A stretch of 64,000 nucleotides of DNA, taken from positions 32,652,832 through 32,716,831 of the forward strand of contig CM055891.1 of NCBI GenBank assembly GCA_029582165.1, read 5' to 3'. Below, piece by piece: positions 22,850 to 33,800 of the stretch (the first letter of the stretch is position 1; the number at the start of each line of letters is the position of its first letter). The stretch is from Portulaca oleracea (taxonomy: Eukaryota; Streptophyta; Magnoliopsida; Caryophyllales; Portulacaceae). The notes beneath the pieces were generated by a model, which was given only the letters and a program-made list of their open reading frames with translations, was not told the origin of the DNA and searched no databases. The translations under genes and the position numbers were made by a program.

Positions 22850-22915
22850 CTTGTAGTGTAGTGGTTGAGAGGTGTTTTAGTTTGCCATGGAGTCTTGGGT
22901 ACGAATCCTCTATAT
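22850..22915 (+). repeat. tRNA-like (SINE-head-like) segment
   Basis: A box A-like TAGTGTAGTGGTTGAGAGG and a box B-like TGGGTACGAATCC are about 30 bp apart. It does not fold as a complete tRNA, so it is not called as a tRNA gene. An inverted counterpart lies at 30160-30250. Confidence 0.45.
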
Positions 22916-22991
22916 AACTATTTTAATAATTTTTTCCTGACACTTTGCTACCTGCTCTTGCTTTTTTTTTTTTAGTTTCCAATATTTTTCT

Positions 22992-22993
<2 letters not shown>

Positions 22994-23033
<40 letters not shown>
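22994..23033. repeat. (TA)n microsatellite
   Basis: About 20 TA units just before the TGTGCAAA-word repeat that hosts the copia insertion. Confidence 0.95.
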
Positions 23034-23035
<2 letters not shown>

Positions 23036-23122
23036 TGTGCAAATGAGTCAACACTAATGTATAAATGAGTACATACTAGTGTGCAAAAGTATATGTGTTA
23101 GTGTGCAAACATGTGTGAATAT
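23034..23122. repeat. GTGTGCAAA-word degenerate repeat, left part
   Basis: Imperfect repeats of GTGTGCAAA, GTCAACACTA and ATGTGTTAGTG that continue at 29074-29700, on the far side of the copia element. This shows the element landed inside an older repeat. Confidence 0.7.
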
Positions 23123-23830
23123 TGTTGGAGTATTTCAAGAGTTAAGAGGCATAAAATACAAGTTACAAGCATAGGATCGACCGGATAGGTCGAAATCAAG
23201 CTTAACAAGATAATTGGACCCAACACGGATCGTGCTAGGTGTGACACGACCCGTGTTAGCGTCCAGAGAGAAAGAATTTCGTGCACTGGATCAACACGGG
23301 TCGTGTTGGCATCAACACGGACCGTGTTGATCTGACACGACCCGTGTTGCACGCTAACGGGATTGATTTTCAAATTCCATGATTTATGCCTCGTGTTGAA
23401 ATGTTTTTGGTCATGATTTTGGATGATATTGACTGAGAAATCAGTCATGATTTCTCATTAATATCATTCAAACATAATCCCTTGGATTATGCCTATTGCT
23501 TATGGAATGTTTGACAACCTTATGACTCCATTTTGTGCCTATATAAGGTGGATGAATTCACCATTCATCCACACCGTCATCTATCATTATCTTCCTTTCT
23601 AGAGAGCATTCAACACGTTCTTAAGGTGTTGACTGCAACAACTCTTTGAGTTCCTTTGAGAAATCTTGTAACTTTGCTTACAAGAAGGTAGGTTTTACCC
23701 TTCAGTCTTTTCACGGTCGAGTGAATAAGTCTTAAGGGGAGACGGCTTGACCTCGACTCCTAGCCACCCAAGTGATCCCCCATCTTGTGGTCCTTTTTAT
23801 TCCATCTCATCATTCGTGTTTTTCCCAACA
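23123..23830 (+). repeat. Left LTR (708 bp)
   Basis: TGTTGG...CCAACA. U3 holds five phased ACACGRnYCGTGT palindromes (23222-23348). A TATATAA box lies at 23540-23546, predicting a transcript start near 23570. R and U5 follow to 23830. Confidence 0.95.
23222..23348. promoter_or_regulatory. Array of phased palindromes in U3 of the copia LTR
   Basis: AACACGGATCGTGCT (23222), GACACGACCCGTGTT (23243), AACACGGGTCGTGTT (23293), AACACGGACCGTGTT (23313) and GACACGACCCGTGTT (23334). Start spacings are 21, 50, 20 and 21 bp. Probably binding sites for a dimeric regulator; the protein is unknown. Confidence 0.7.
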
Positions 23831-23848
23831 ATCTTAAGACTTATCCAC
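23721..23848 (+). promoter_or_regulatory. Putative self-priming hairpin (primer-binding site complementary to the LTR)
   Basis: GTGAATAAGTCTTAAG (23721-23736, inside the LTR) is complementary, with one mismatch, to CTTAAGACTTATCCAC (23833-23848), which starts 2 nt after the LTR end, exactly where a primer-binding site belongs. The latter does not start with TGG, so it cannot pair with a tRNA 3' CCA end. The gag ATG follows at 23850. Confidence 0.55.
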
Positions 23849-23849
23849 G

Positions 23850-24746
23850 ATGTCTCATTCCTTGAGAGATATGACCAACAACTTTCAAAAGTTGGATAAG
23901 TTTGAGGGGATCGATTTCCGTAGATGGAAAAAGAAGATGAACTTCATGCTCACCACTCTCAAAGTGGTGTATATGCTCACCCAAGACGTTCCGGCGGAGG
24001 GTGACGACGAGACGACGGAGCAAACGAGGCGTCGGCTCAAGATGGAGAACGACAACAACATATGTGTAGGCCATATTCTCAACGGAATGACGGATGCTCT
24101 ATTCGACGTTTACCAAAATGTCGTATCCGCCAAGGAGCTTTGGGAGTTGCTCGAAGCGAAATACATGTCGGAGGATTCTACAAGTAAGAACTTTCTCGTT
24201 AGCCAATTTAACAATTTTAAGATGGTTGAAGGTAGAAAAGTTCTTGACCAATTGCATGAAATCCAACATATATTAAGCAATTTTGTTCAACATAAGATCC
24301 ACATAGATGATGCCTATATTGTATCTTCAATAATTGGCAAGCTCCCCCCTTCCTGGAAAGAAACTAAGAGAACCTTAATGCATTCTAAGGAACCCATATC
24401 ACTTGAGGGTTTGGCTAACCATCTCCGTATTGAGGAGGAATTGAGAATGCAGGATGTTACCAAGGAGAATCCCTCCAAGGTGCATGTGGTTCAAGAGAAA
24501 ACAAGAGGAACAAAGAACAAGAATAAGTTTGAGAATAAGAGCAATAAGAAACCAACTATGGTTTGTTGGGAATGCGGCAAGCCGGGTCACCCCAAGAGGG
24601 AATGTCCGGTTTGGAGGAAAAAGCACGACCTTTCGAACAACAACACTAAGAATCATAGTGGTAAGAAGGAATCCAATGGACCCTTCGTAGCTATGATTAA
24701 AGTCCAAATTAATGTCGTCTCAGCGGCGGCGATATTTGTGGGTTGA
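23850..24746 (+). CDS. gag: Copia gag polyprotein
   Basis: 298 residues. The N-terminal and central part is the copia gag (UBN2-like) fold, with KLDKFEGIDFRRWKKKMNFM, LWELLEAKYMSEDSTSKNFL and a LPPSWKETKR motif. A basic linker leads to a CCHC zinc knuckle CWECGKPGHPKREC near residue 235. The protein would form the virus-like particle in the cytoplasm. The start codon lies 19 nt after the left LTR, an unusually short leader. The frame closes at TGA after VSAAAIFVG, where the protease region should begin, so gag and pol are out of frame here. Confidence 0.92.
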   Translation: MSHSLRDMTNNFQKLDKFEGIDFRRWKKKMNFMLTTLKVVYMLTQDVPAEGDDETTEQTRRRLKMENDNNICVGHILNGMTDALFDVYQNVVSAKELWELLEAKYMSEDSTSKNFLVSQFNNFKMVEGRKVLDQLHEIQHILSNFVQHKIHIDDAYIVSSIIGKLPPSWKETKRTLMHSKEPISLEGLANHLRIEEELRMQDVTKENPSKVHVVQEKTRGTKNKNKFENKSNKKPTMVCWECGKPGHPKRECPVWRKKHDLSNNNTKNHSGKKESNGPFVAMIKVQINVVSAAAIFVG

Positions 24747-27732
24747 TTCGGTGCGGCAAGACGCTTGCATTGATCGTTCTCTCTTCAAGACTATCCAACC
24801 CGCCGAAGAGGGGAGAAAGCTCTTTATGGGCAACAACTCCCCGGTTAAGGTGGAAGGAATAGGACAAGTTGAACTTGTTTTTACTTCCGGAAAGACATTG
24901 CTTTTAAACGATGTGTATTTAGTTCCGGATATATGTAAGAATCTTGTTTCGGGTTTTCTCTTAAGTAAGTTTGGGTTTAAGCAAGTGTATGAAGGGGACA
25001 ACTATGTTTTGTCTAAGGGAGGGGTCTTTGTAGGCAAAGGCTATGCATGTGGTGATATGTTTAAGCTTAACGCTACAAGTGGCAATAAGAATGATGTTTC
25101 CGTTTACTTGCTTGGTTCTTGTTCTTCTTTATGGCATTCAAGACTTGGACATGTTAATTATAAGAAACTTAAATTCATGTCTAATCTTGGTTTGATTCCT
25201 TCTTTGGATGATAAGATAGAGAAGTGTAGAACATGCATGTTAACTAAAATCACCAAAAGTTCCTTTCCTAGCATTATGAGAAAATCTAAATTACTTGAAT
25301 TGGTTCATAGTGATTTAGGAGATTTCCATAGCACTCCTTCTATAGGAGGTAAGAGATACTATGTCACTTTCATTGATGATTTTTCAAGATATTGCCAAGT
25401 ATTTCTTTTACATTCAAAAGATGAAACTTTAGACAAGTTTAAAATATACAAGACTAAAAGTGAGTTACAATGTGAGGCCCAAATAAAAAGACTAAGATCC
25501 GATAGGGGTGGTGAATACTATGATCCAAACTTTTTTCAAGATTGTGGTGTGGTGCATGAGACAACCGCACCTTATACACCCCAACAAAATGGTGTGACCG
25601 AAAGGAAAAATAGGACTCTAGAAGAAATGGTAAATTCCATGCTATCTTACTCCGATTTAAGTGAAGGTTTTTGGGGTGAAGCCTTGTTAACGGCTTGTTA
25701 TGTTTTAAATAGGGTTCCTCTAAAAAGGAACACAAAAACCCCATATGAACTTTGGAATAAAAGAAAGGCAACTCTAAAACATTTTAGAGTATGGGGGTGT
25801 AGGGCCATTGTAAGGGTCCCGGAACCAAAGAAAAGAAAATTGGGTGAAAGGGGAATTGAATGCATCTTTATAGGCTATGCCTTTGAAAGCAAAGCCTATA
25901 GGTTTATGGTTATTGAACCAAATGACTACATAACGGTGAACACCGTAATAGAGTCGATAGATGCAATATTTGATGAGACTCGGTTCTCTTCAATTCCTAG
26001 ACCCAAGGATGTCAATCATGACATGTTTCCAAAGGACATTATTCAAGAAACTCAACAAGATGTTGAGGAAATAAGGAGGAGTAAGAGGATAAGGAAACCC
26101 AAAAATTATGGATCGGATTTCGTTGTCTACCTAGTAGAGGGAGATAGGAGCTCTATCGAGTATAAGACTCCCTACATCTATAATGTAGATGAGGATCCTA
26201 AAACTTTCAAAGAGGCCATGGAGTCACAAGATGCCTCCTTTTGGAAGGGAGCGGTACAAGATGAGATAGACTCTATTAAAGAAAATAATGTTTGGATTTT
26301 AGTAGACTTACCACCGGGATGTAAACCTATTACATCAAAATGGATTTTTAAACGCAAAAAGAAAGTAGATGGTACCATAGAAAGATTTAAAGCCCTGTTA
26401 GTTGTAAGGGGCTTTACCCAAAGATATGGTATTGATTACTTTGATACTTATGCACCCGTGGCTAGGATTGCAACTATAAGAGTACTTATAGCTTTAGCCA
26501 CCATCCATAAGCTAGTAATCCATCAAATGGATGTCAAAACGGCATTCCTAAATGGAGAACTAGAAGAGGAGGTGTATATGGAACAACCCGAGGGGTTTGT
26601 TGAAATGGGTCATGAGAATAAAGTATGTAAACTCATAAAATCTTTGTATGGTCTAAAGCAAGCACCTAAGCAATGACATCATAAATTTGATGAAGTAGTG
26701 CTTGGTTTTGGTTTTAAGATCAATGAGTCGGACAAGTGTGTCTATTCTAAGTTTAAGAATAGAAAGGGGGTGATTATATGCCTATATGTTGATGACATGT
26801 TGATTTTTGGTACCGACATGGAACAAGTTGAGAAAACTAAGAGTTTTCTATCCGCTAAGTTCTCTATGAAGGACTTGGGAGAAGCGGATGTGATACTTGG
26901 TATCAAAATCATTAGAAATAATGATGGAATAAGTCTAACACAATCACATTATGTGGATAAGGTGTTAGGAAAGTTTCATAAGAGCTCCTATGTGGCTACT
27001 ACCCCATTTGATCCAAGCATGAAACTAAGCAAGAATAGTGGTAGGCCAATTGCTCAATTGGAATACGCTAAAGTCATAGGTAGTTTAATGTACGCTATGA
27101 CTTGCACAAGGCCGGATATAGCCTTTGCGGTAGGGAAGCTTAGTAAGTTCACTAGCAACCCAAGCAAAGAGCATTGGCGAGCTGTTAAAAGGGTTTTGGG
27201 ATACCTAAAACTTACCCAAAACTATAGTTTGCGATTTAAGGGAGAACCTTCGGTCTTAGAAGGATACTCCGATGCAAGTTGGATAAGCGATAAGGATGAT
27301 TACACCTCAACTTCCGGTTGGGTGTTTCTCCTTGGTGGATGTGCTGTTTCATGGGGTTCTAAGAAACAAGCATGCCTTTCGGATTCCACCATGGCTTCCG
27401 AGTTTGTAGCATTGGCCGCCGCTTGTAAAGAGGCGGAATGGCTACGAAACTTATTGTTGGAAATTCCTCTATGGGAAAAACCGATGCCTCCAACTACACT
27501 TTATTGTGACAACAATGCCACAATTGCAAGTATATATAATCGTGTCTACAATGGCAAGTCAAGGCACATTGGGTTACGACATGCTTATGTCCATCAACTC
27601 ATTAAGGATGGAATCATAGCTATAAACTACATTAAGACAAGTGAGAACTTGGCCGATCCTTTCACCAAAGGATTGAACAAAGAAATGGTGAGAATTTCAT
27701 CAGATGGGATGGGGGTTTACCCAACCAAATGA
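24712..27732 (+). pseudogene. pol: Copia pol (protease remnant, integrase, reverse transcriptase, RNase H), broken
   Basis: Two stretches of one frame (24712-26676 and 26677-27732). The start at 24712 is only an open-frame boundary. The protease region begins LWVDS, but the expected DSG active site reads DSVRQ, consistent with small deletions. Integrase shows the HHCC finger (LWHSRLGH...CRTC) and the catalytic D, D and E in VHSDLGD, RSDRGGEYYD and NGVTERKNR. Reverse transcriptase shows ITSKWIFK, HQMDVKTAFLNGELEEEVYM and, after the break, LYVDDMLIFG. RNase H shows YSDASW, ASEFVALAAA, LYCDNNA and SENLADPFTKGL. The break is a TGA at 26674-26676, where copia elements have Trp after KQAPKQ. Being out of frame with gag, it needs rescue in trans to move. 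Confidence 0.93.
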
Positions 27733-28345
27733 TTGTCTTCAACGGAGCTCCAACTCACGCTCGACACCTTTTATCAAGCCTTGAGTTCAATGGTCGACAA
27801 CGTTGAATGATAATGGAGCATCAAATCGTCAAGCTTAAGTCATCCAAAGGAAAAGGTGATGCTCAAGAACCGTAATGTTCAAGAGGTTTGGGTCTATGAC
27901 TCATTAACAGACTTTGAAATCGGTGAGATGGGGAGCTCTATTACGGGGCGTAAAAGTCTGCCTATGCGAGGACGTGAAGTGGGCCGCTTCAGATAGCCTA
28001 GGGCTGGCTTGATTGTTTTCGCAGAGGGTATGGGACACATGGCCGGTTACAAAATAGTGTCTTTTGTTTTTAAGCAAGGTTTTGGGTTGTGTGCGTGGCA
28101 TGTATCCAATTAGTTAAATAAGAATGTAATAGTTCAAGGACTTGTCTACTTATGCATTCAAACTAATTGAATTTACATACACTAAGTGAAGGTTCAAGTC
28201 GTGAGACACTTTCATGACGCATAACAACTCCTCGATTTCTCGGGTGTTGAATCTTTCTAGAAGTCGCCATGTATGGCGGGGGTAATTTTACCCAAGTGAA
28301 GGATCCCGGGCTATTTCAAGTGGTACTCTTGAAATGGCGAGGGAT
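27733..28345 (+). other. Non-coding 3' internal region of the copia element
   Basis: Untranslated stretch between RNase H and the right LTR, with no further reading frame, ending in a short polypurine tract. Confidence 0.8.
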
Positions 28346-29073
28346 TGTTGGAGTATTTCAAGAGTTAAGAGGCATAAAATACAAGTTACAAGCATAGGAT
28401 CGACCAGATAGGTCGAAATCAAGCTTAACAAGATAATTGGACCCAACACGGATCGTGCTAGGTGTGACACGACCCGTGTTAGCATCCAGAGAGAAAGAAT
28501 TTCGTGCACTGGATCAACACGGGTCGTGTTGATCCAGCACGGGTCGTGTTGGCATCAACACGGACCGTGTTGATCTGACACGACCCGTGTTGCACGCTGA
28601 CGGGATTGATTTTCAAATCCCATGATTTATGCCTCGTGTTGAAATGTTTTTGGTCATGATTTTGGATGATATTGACTGAGAAATCAGTCATGATTTCTCA
28701 TTAATATCATTCAAACATAATCCCTTGGATTATGCCTATTGCTTATGGAATGTTTGACCACCTTATGACTCCATTTTGTGCCTATATAAGGTGGATGAAT
28801 TCACCATTCATCCACACCCTCATCTATCATTATCTTCCTTTCTAGAGAGCATTCAACACGTTCTTAAGGTGTTGACTGCAGCAACTCTTTGAGTTCCTTT
28901 GAGAAATCTTGTAACTTTGCTTACAAGAAGTTAGGTTTTACCCTTGAGTCTTTTCACGGTCGAGTGAATAAGTCTTAAGGGGAGACGGCTTGACCTCGAC
29001 TCCTAGCCACCCAAGTGATCCCCTATCTTGTGGTCCTTTTTATTCCATCTCATCGTTCGTGTTTTTCCCAACA
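28346..29073 (+). repeat. Right LTR (728 bp)
   Basis: Nearly identical to the left LTR. The extra length is one additional 21-bp palindrome unit near 28530. A purine-rich GGCGAGGGA (28336-28344) just before it is the likely polypurine tract. Confidence 0.95.
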
Positions 29074-29078
29074 AATAT

Positions 29079-29700
29079 CAGTGTGTTAGTTTGCAAAAGG
29101 CAGTGTGTGTGCTTAGTGTGTAAAGGTGGTTTATGTGTCAGTGTGTAACTGTGTGAATATCAATGTCTGAATCTACAAAAATGTAGTGTTCAAAGGGTTG
29201 TGTGTATAGATGAATGTGTTAGTGTATTATATTTCACACTAAATATAATACGTTTGAAGACTAAATATATATTGTACTATTACACACTAAATAGAATACT
29301 TATGAATATAATAGTGATACTAATGCACGTCAAATAAGTGTGCAATGCAAAATTGTTTGTGTTTGTGTGCTTTAGTGTGTAAAGGTGTATGTGTCAGTGT
29401 GTAAACGTATATTTGTTTGTGTACTTATAAGTGTCCGTGTGTAACTTATATTTGTTAGTGTACAAAGGTTTAAGTGTCAGTGTGTAAACATATATTTGTT
29501 AGGGTGCAAAGGTTTAAGTGTCAGTATGCAAAGGTTTAAACGGTAGCGTGCAAAAGGGTGTGTGTTTGTGTGCTTTAGCGTGTAAAAGTGTATGTGTCAG
29601 TGTGTAAACGTATATTTGTTAGTGTGCAAAGGTTTAAGTGTCAGTGTGTAACTGTGTGAATATCAATGTGTAAATCTACACCAACACATGGTCTTTTGCA
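29079..29700. repeat. GTGTGCAAA/GTGTCAGTGTGTAA degenerate tandem repeat
   Basis: Imperfect repeats of GTGTGTAAACGTATATTTG, TTAGTGTGCAAAGGTTTAAG and TGTCAGTGTGTAA words with lengths of about 45-70 bp. From 29680 the inverse complement appears (TTTTGCACACTAATTTTT), so the block is partly palindromic. Confidence 0.75.
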
Positions 29701-30159
29701 CACTAATTTTTTTGTAGTAGATTCCTTTACACATTGTCACAACTCCTTGGCACACTAAGTTTTTGTGGGATAGACATTTTTGTACACTGGGATAAATTCA
29801 TTTGCGCACTAATATTTATATTTGACACCAAGAGTTATATTGTTATACACCGATTACAATATTTATGCACACTATATATATATATACAATTTAGTTGGTG
29901 TGCAATAAACTAACATGATAGAAAGAAAGGACAAAAAATTTAAATGATGAGAAACGGAAATGCGAAAATTGGAGATAAATATGGAGAAACTTGAGACAAA
30001 GGGGAAAAAATAAAATAGATACAGAGAATATTAAAGAGAAAAATCACAGAATAAAATAATAAATAAAGCAAAATAAAAAAGGTAAGAAAATGTGATATTA
30101 ATTGGATAATTGTGAAATAAATTAAGCAAAACACAAAAATAAAATATCAAACATATTAA

Positions 30160-30250
30160 GTTAAAAGTAGCTTTCAAACTCAAGACCACATCTACTATAT
30201 TTCTATCTCTTTCCACTGGGCCGCTGCACTATACAATGCTTCATTGCGCA
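30160..30250 (-). repeat. tRNA-like segment, inverted partner of 22850-22915
   Basis: On the minus strand: ATAGTGCAGCGGCCCAGTGG (box A-like), then about 35 bp further GTGGTCTTGAGTTTGAAAGC (box B-like). Outside it, ACTCCCGCTATAC (minus strand, about 30318-30330) matches ACTCCCGCTATGC near 22756. Together these suggest the ends of a larger inverted-repeat element that holds the copia insertion. Confidence 0.4.
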
Positions 30251-30859
30251 TGATACAATATATATACTATAACGTTTGGTATTAAAAATTAAAAGTAAAC
30301 CACTGACATCATGTGACGTATAGCGGGAGTAGGATATATTTTTCGGTGAATAAGATAGACAATTTACGGAGAAATAAAATCGGGCCTCCTTTGACTTTCA
30401 CTCAATTATAACTACGTACATTTAAGTTTGTGAAACATATTACAATTTAGAATTTAATCTAAATATAAGTAGTAAATATAATGATTTTTAAATATCAATC
30501 AACAACTTGAGGTCATAATAATTCTAAAATATTAAAATAATAAGTCATTAGGAGTATACGGGTTATTTTGATGTACCACCTAACAAGAGCAACATTCAAA
30601 GTCCTATATCAACTATATTTGGTCCAAATGATAATAAGCCTAATTAATAAAAAGCGTTGTCAGTTTATAATTTGAGAACATATTAGATTAATTAATAATT
30701 AGTCATAGGACGAGAAGAAATCGATCATGACTATATGTATAACGAAAATGATATGAGTTTGGGTTAAGTCTTAAAGGTATTTTAAATGTATCGTGATGAT
30801 ATTAAATTTATAGATTTATATAGTAAATTGAAAAAAAGTTGATGATTGATTTCTATAAC

Positions 30860-33800
30860 TGTAACGCCCCGGAAATTCAATTATAGAAAAGTCAAAGTCA
30901 AATTAACGTTAACAGACAAATTTTAGCGGAAGACTCAAACTCTTATTGGGCGTCACTGCCGTATCCCCAAAGGAATACAAGGCGAGAAACTACAATCGTC
31001 ACATCGGAAACCAACTAACAAACTCATACTTAGAAATAAACCTCAAAACTAACTTCAAGTTTTTCAAAAAGAAGCATAACATATTTAACGACTTCTAGAC
31101 ATGTCGTCCTCACTTCTAATTCTCGTCCCCAACATATTGATCATCACCTGAAAACAAAACATTTCAAAAATGAGGGGGAAATCTCAATAATGTCTACACA
31201 TAACGTTAAAAACGAGTTAAGTTCATTTCAATTCATTTGAGGGAGAGGGAACAAGTCAAACTATTTCACAAACCTTTAATCCCTTAACTGTTTTCCTCAA
31301 CCCAACCAAATCATATTTTATTATGCGGGCGGGATACCACATCCCTTAAAGTAACAAATATCATACCGGATCCGATCCTCCTCACCACAGTTACGACCGT
31401 GGTCCTGCACTTTGCCTACCACATGCTACGACTGGAATATCAAGAGTTCACATTTCCGCCTACCACAAAGCTACGACTGTGGTCCTGCACTTTGCCTACC
31501 ACAAAGCTACGACTGTGGTCCTGCACTTTGCCTACCACAAATAAACCCGCTTAATGTTTCACTTGAATTATTAGTATCTTATGCAATCTCATCTCACAGC
31601 TCTCAAGTCAAACCCAACCCAGGTTTATCAAAATCAATAATAAAATCACTAATAAAAGACCATCTCAATTTCCTCAACTCATAAATCAAAGAACACAAAA
31701 TTACAAACAGTTATCCAAAACAGATGGTCACATTTCAACATAAAGTCCCCTTTCGGGATGCAATTCTCAAAACAGATTAGAAAACATTAAAACACATTTA
31801 AAGAGCATCCCAGTGGAGATTAGAGCATAGACATTACCTGGTTAGCTTCACTTCACAGAAAAATGAACACACTTGAGCTCACTAACGACGCAAATTAGCT
31901 CGGGCCTAAAATAGAAATAATTATTCTAATCAAAACGCGCCCTTCGAAGTTAGTATTAACTACCTTCTAACTAACCCTCCCCTAGGAACCCTATAGGTTC
32001 CTATCAATCATGAATTTACACTTTAAATTACCTAACACATTCCAAGTAATCGCATAATAATACCAAGTAAACTTTTTCAATCAACAACACATTTATTAAC
32101 AATTTCACATAACAAGACAGATTACAGCATCCACACAAAAAGGGTCGTAACTTGACTTCCCGACATCCCATGGGTCTGATTTTGGACTTTTCGGAAACCT
32201 CGGGATGTCTACTAAAACTCTTTAAGGTCCTCAAAAACTGTCATCTTCCCAAACTGTCCAGATCTGACCTAGGTCTGGTAATCGGGATATAACTCGACTT
32301 ATAAAATTCCAAAGTCCGGTCCGTAAAATTCCTATGAAAGCTAACATCTAAGGGAATCTCCAATCCAAAGAGTTCGATCAAAAGACAACTACACTAACCG
32401 TGGTGGCCCGATCTTTAGACCCCATCAAAACTGTCCCGTTACCGGTTTCGATTTAATTTGCAAATTCGGTTCTAACTTCCACCAATCCGATCCCGGGGTC
32501 CTAATTTGGCTTTAAAACAGTAACTTAGGTCCAAAGTAATTAACCTAACCCAACTAAGGTCCAAACATCAAACCTCCTATCATCAAAACCAAAAAGTAAA
32601 ATATGAAATCAACTTTAATAATTCTATTAACCCTAAAAGCATGCATGAAATAATAATAGCATTAACCTAAACATGAATTCTACAATAAACTATAACAAGG
32701 TACTACAATAACAACATATAAGGGTATAAAACATGAATTTCTTAATCAATGATCAAGAAAGAGTTTAAAGAACACGTGAATAAAATATAAAGAACATCTA
32801 AACATTTAAACTACCAATCAAGAATCCTAAAAACTAATTTATTTTAAACAAAGATTCAATCAAGAACCAAGAATTAATAAACAAGAATCGAACTTTAGTA
32901 ATTCAATTAACCTAACTTATTGAACAAGATTTAAACATGAAATTAAACATGAATGAACCCTAAGAGAATTAAAGAACATGTGAATATTTAACTAACAATT
33001 CAAGAATTAATCTAGGTAATTAAACTTTTTAATTCGTGCATACAATAATAATGTTATCTAAAACCCTAACATGCTTCTCAAGAAATTAAAGAATATTATG
33101 CAATCGATCATTAACAATTTCATTACAATTATTACAAACCCTAATACACCAATTAGAACATAAAATTACACATAATAATTTTGACAATAATTACAAGTAA
33201 ATAATACAACACAAGAACAAATCAATTACAAATAGCAACTAAATAATTTACACCCTTAATTACCCAAATTACAAGATTTAAAACAAGGATTAAAATAAAT
33301 AACAAGGGAAAGAAAATAAAATCAGATTACTAAAACAAATAAAGACTAAAACTGAAATAGGGTTTACTTAGGGCACAAGGGTGCTTGGGGCGACAGTGGG
33401 TGATGACTGCCAGTTTCCGGCGACAGCAAGCGGCGTCTGCGGTGGTCGTCGGCGGTCAAGGAGAGAGAGAGAGACAAGGGTTAGGCTTTGGTTGGAGAGG
33501 AGATTAGGGTTTGAGAGAGAGGGGGAGTTTTTATATTATCTAATAAAAAAAAAGCCCAACTAATACTAATCCTACTCCTAATCCAACCCAATAAGAAAAT
33601 CAGATTTTTGAAAAATAATAATAACAACCATAATAATAGTAATAACAATAAAATAAAACAATACTGATAATAACTAAACACATAACAAATAAAAATCACA
33701 TAGTTATTCATATAACAAATTTTAATAAACACAATAATATTAATATTAATACTAATAATAATTAGAGTAATACTAATAATACTAAACCCAAGAAATTACC

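Larger units (their letters stand above)
23123..29073 (+). mobile_element. Ty1-copia LTR retrotransposon, full length but coding-defective
   Basis: 5951 bp with TG..CA LTRs (TGTTGG...CCAACA) and a perfect 5-bp target duplication AATAT (23118-23122 and 29074-29078). Order inside: gag with CCHC knuckle, protease remnant, integrase, reverse transcriptase, RNase H, which is the copia order. By eye the LTRs differ at about 11 positions plus one 21-bp insertion in the right LTR, so the insertion is young. Defects: a frame break at the gag-pol junction, a damaged protease active site, and an in-frame TGA in reverse transcriptase. No TGG-type tRNA primer site follows the left LTR (see primer entry). 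Solo LTR relatives occur at 39347-40071 and probably near 44950-45700. Confidence 0.96.

Noticed and set aside
22850..22915. tRNA gene
   Set aside because: Box A- and B-like words are present, but acceptor and anticodon stems do not form. Called a tRNA-like repeat instead.
27904..28101. Additional copia frame on the minus strand
   Set aside because: Lies in the non-coding 3' internal region on the wrong strand, with no similarity to an envelope or other retrotransposon protein.
31405..31540. CRISPR-like array
   Set aside because: Regular 36-bp units without distinct spacers, in plant nuclear DNA; an ordinary tandem repeat.
33381..33563. Arg-rich 60-residue protein
   Set aside because: Covers the promoter-like, GA-rich segment of the 3.1-kb element on the opposite strand; composition follows the GA tract.
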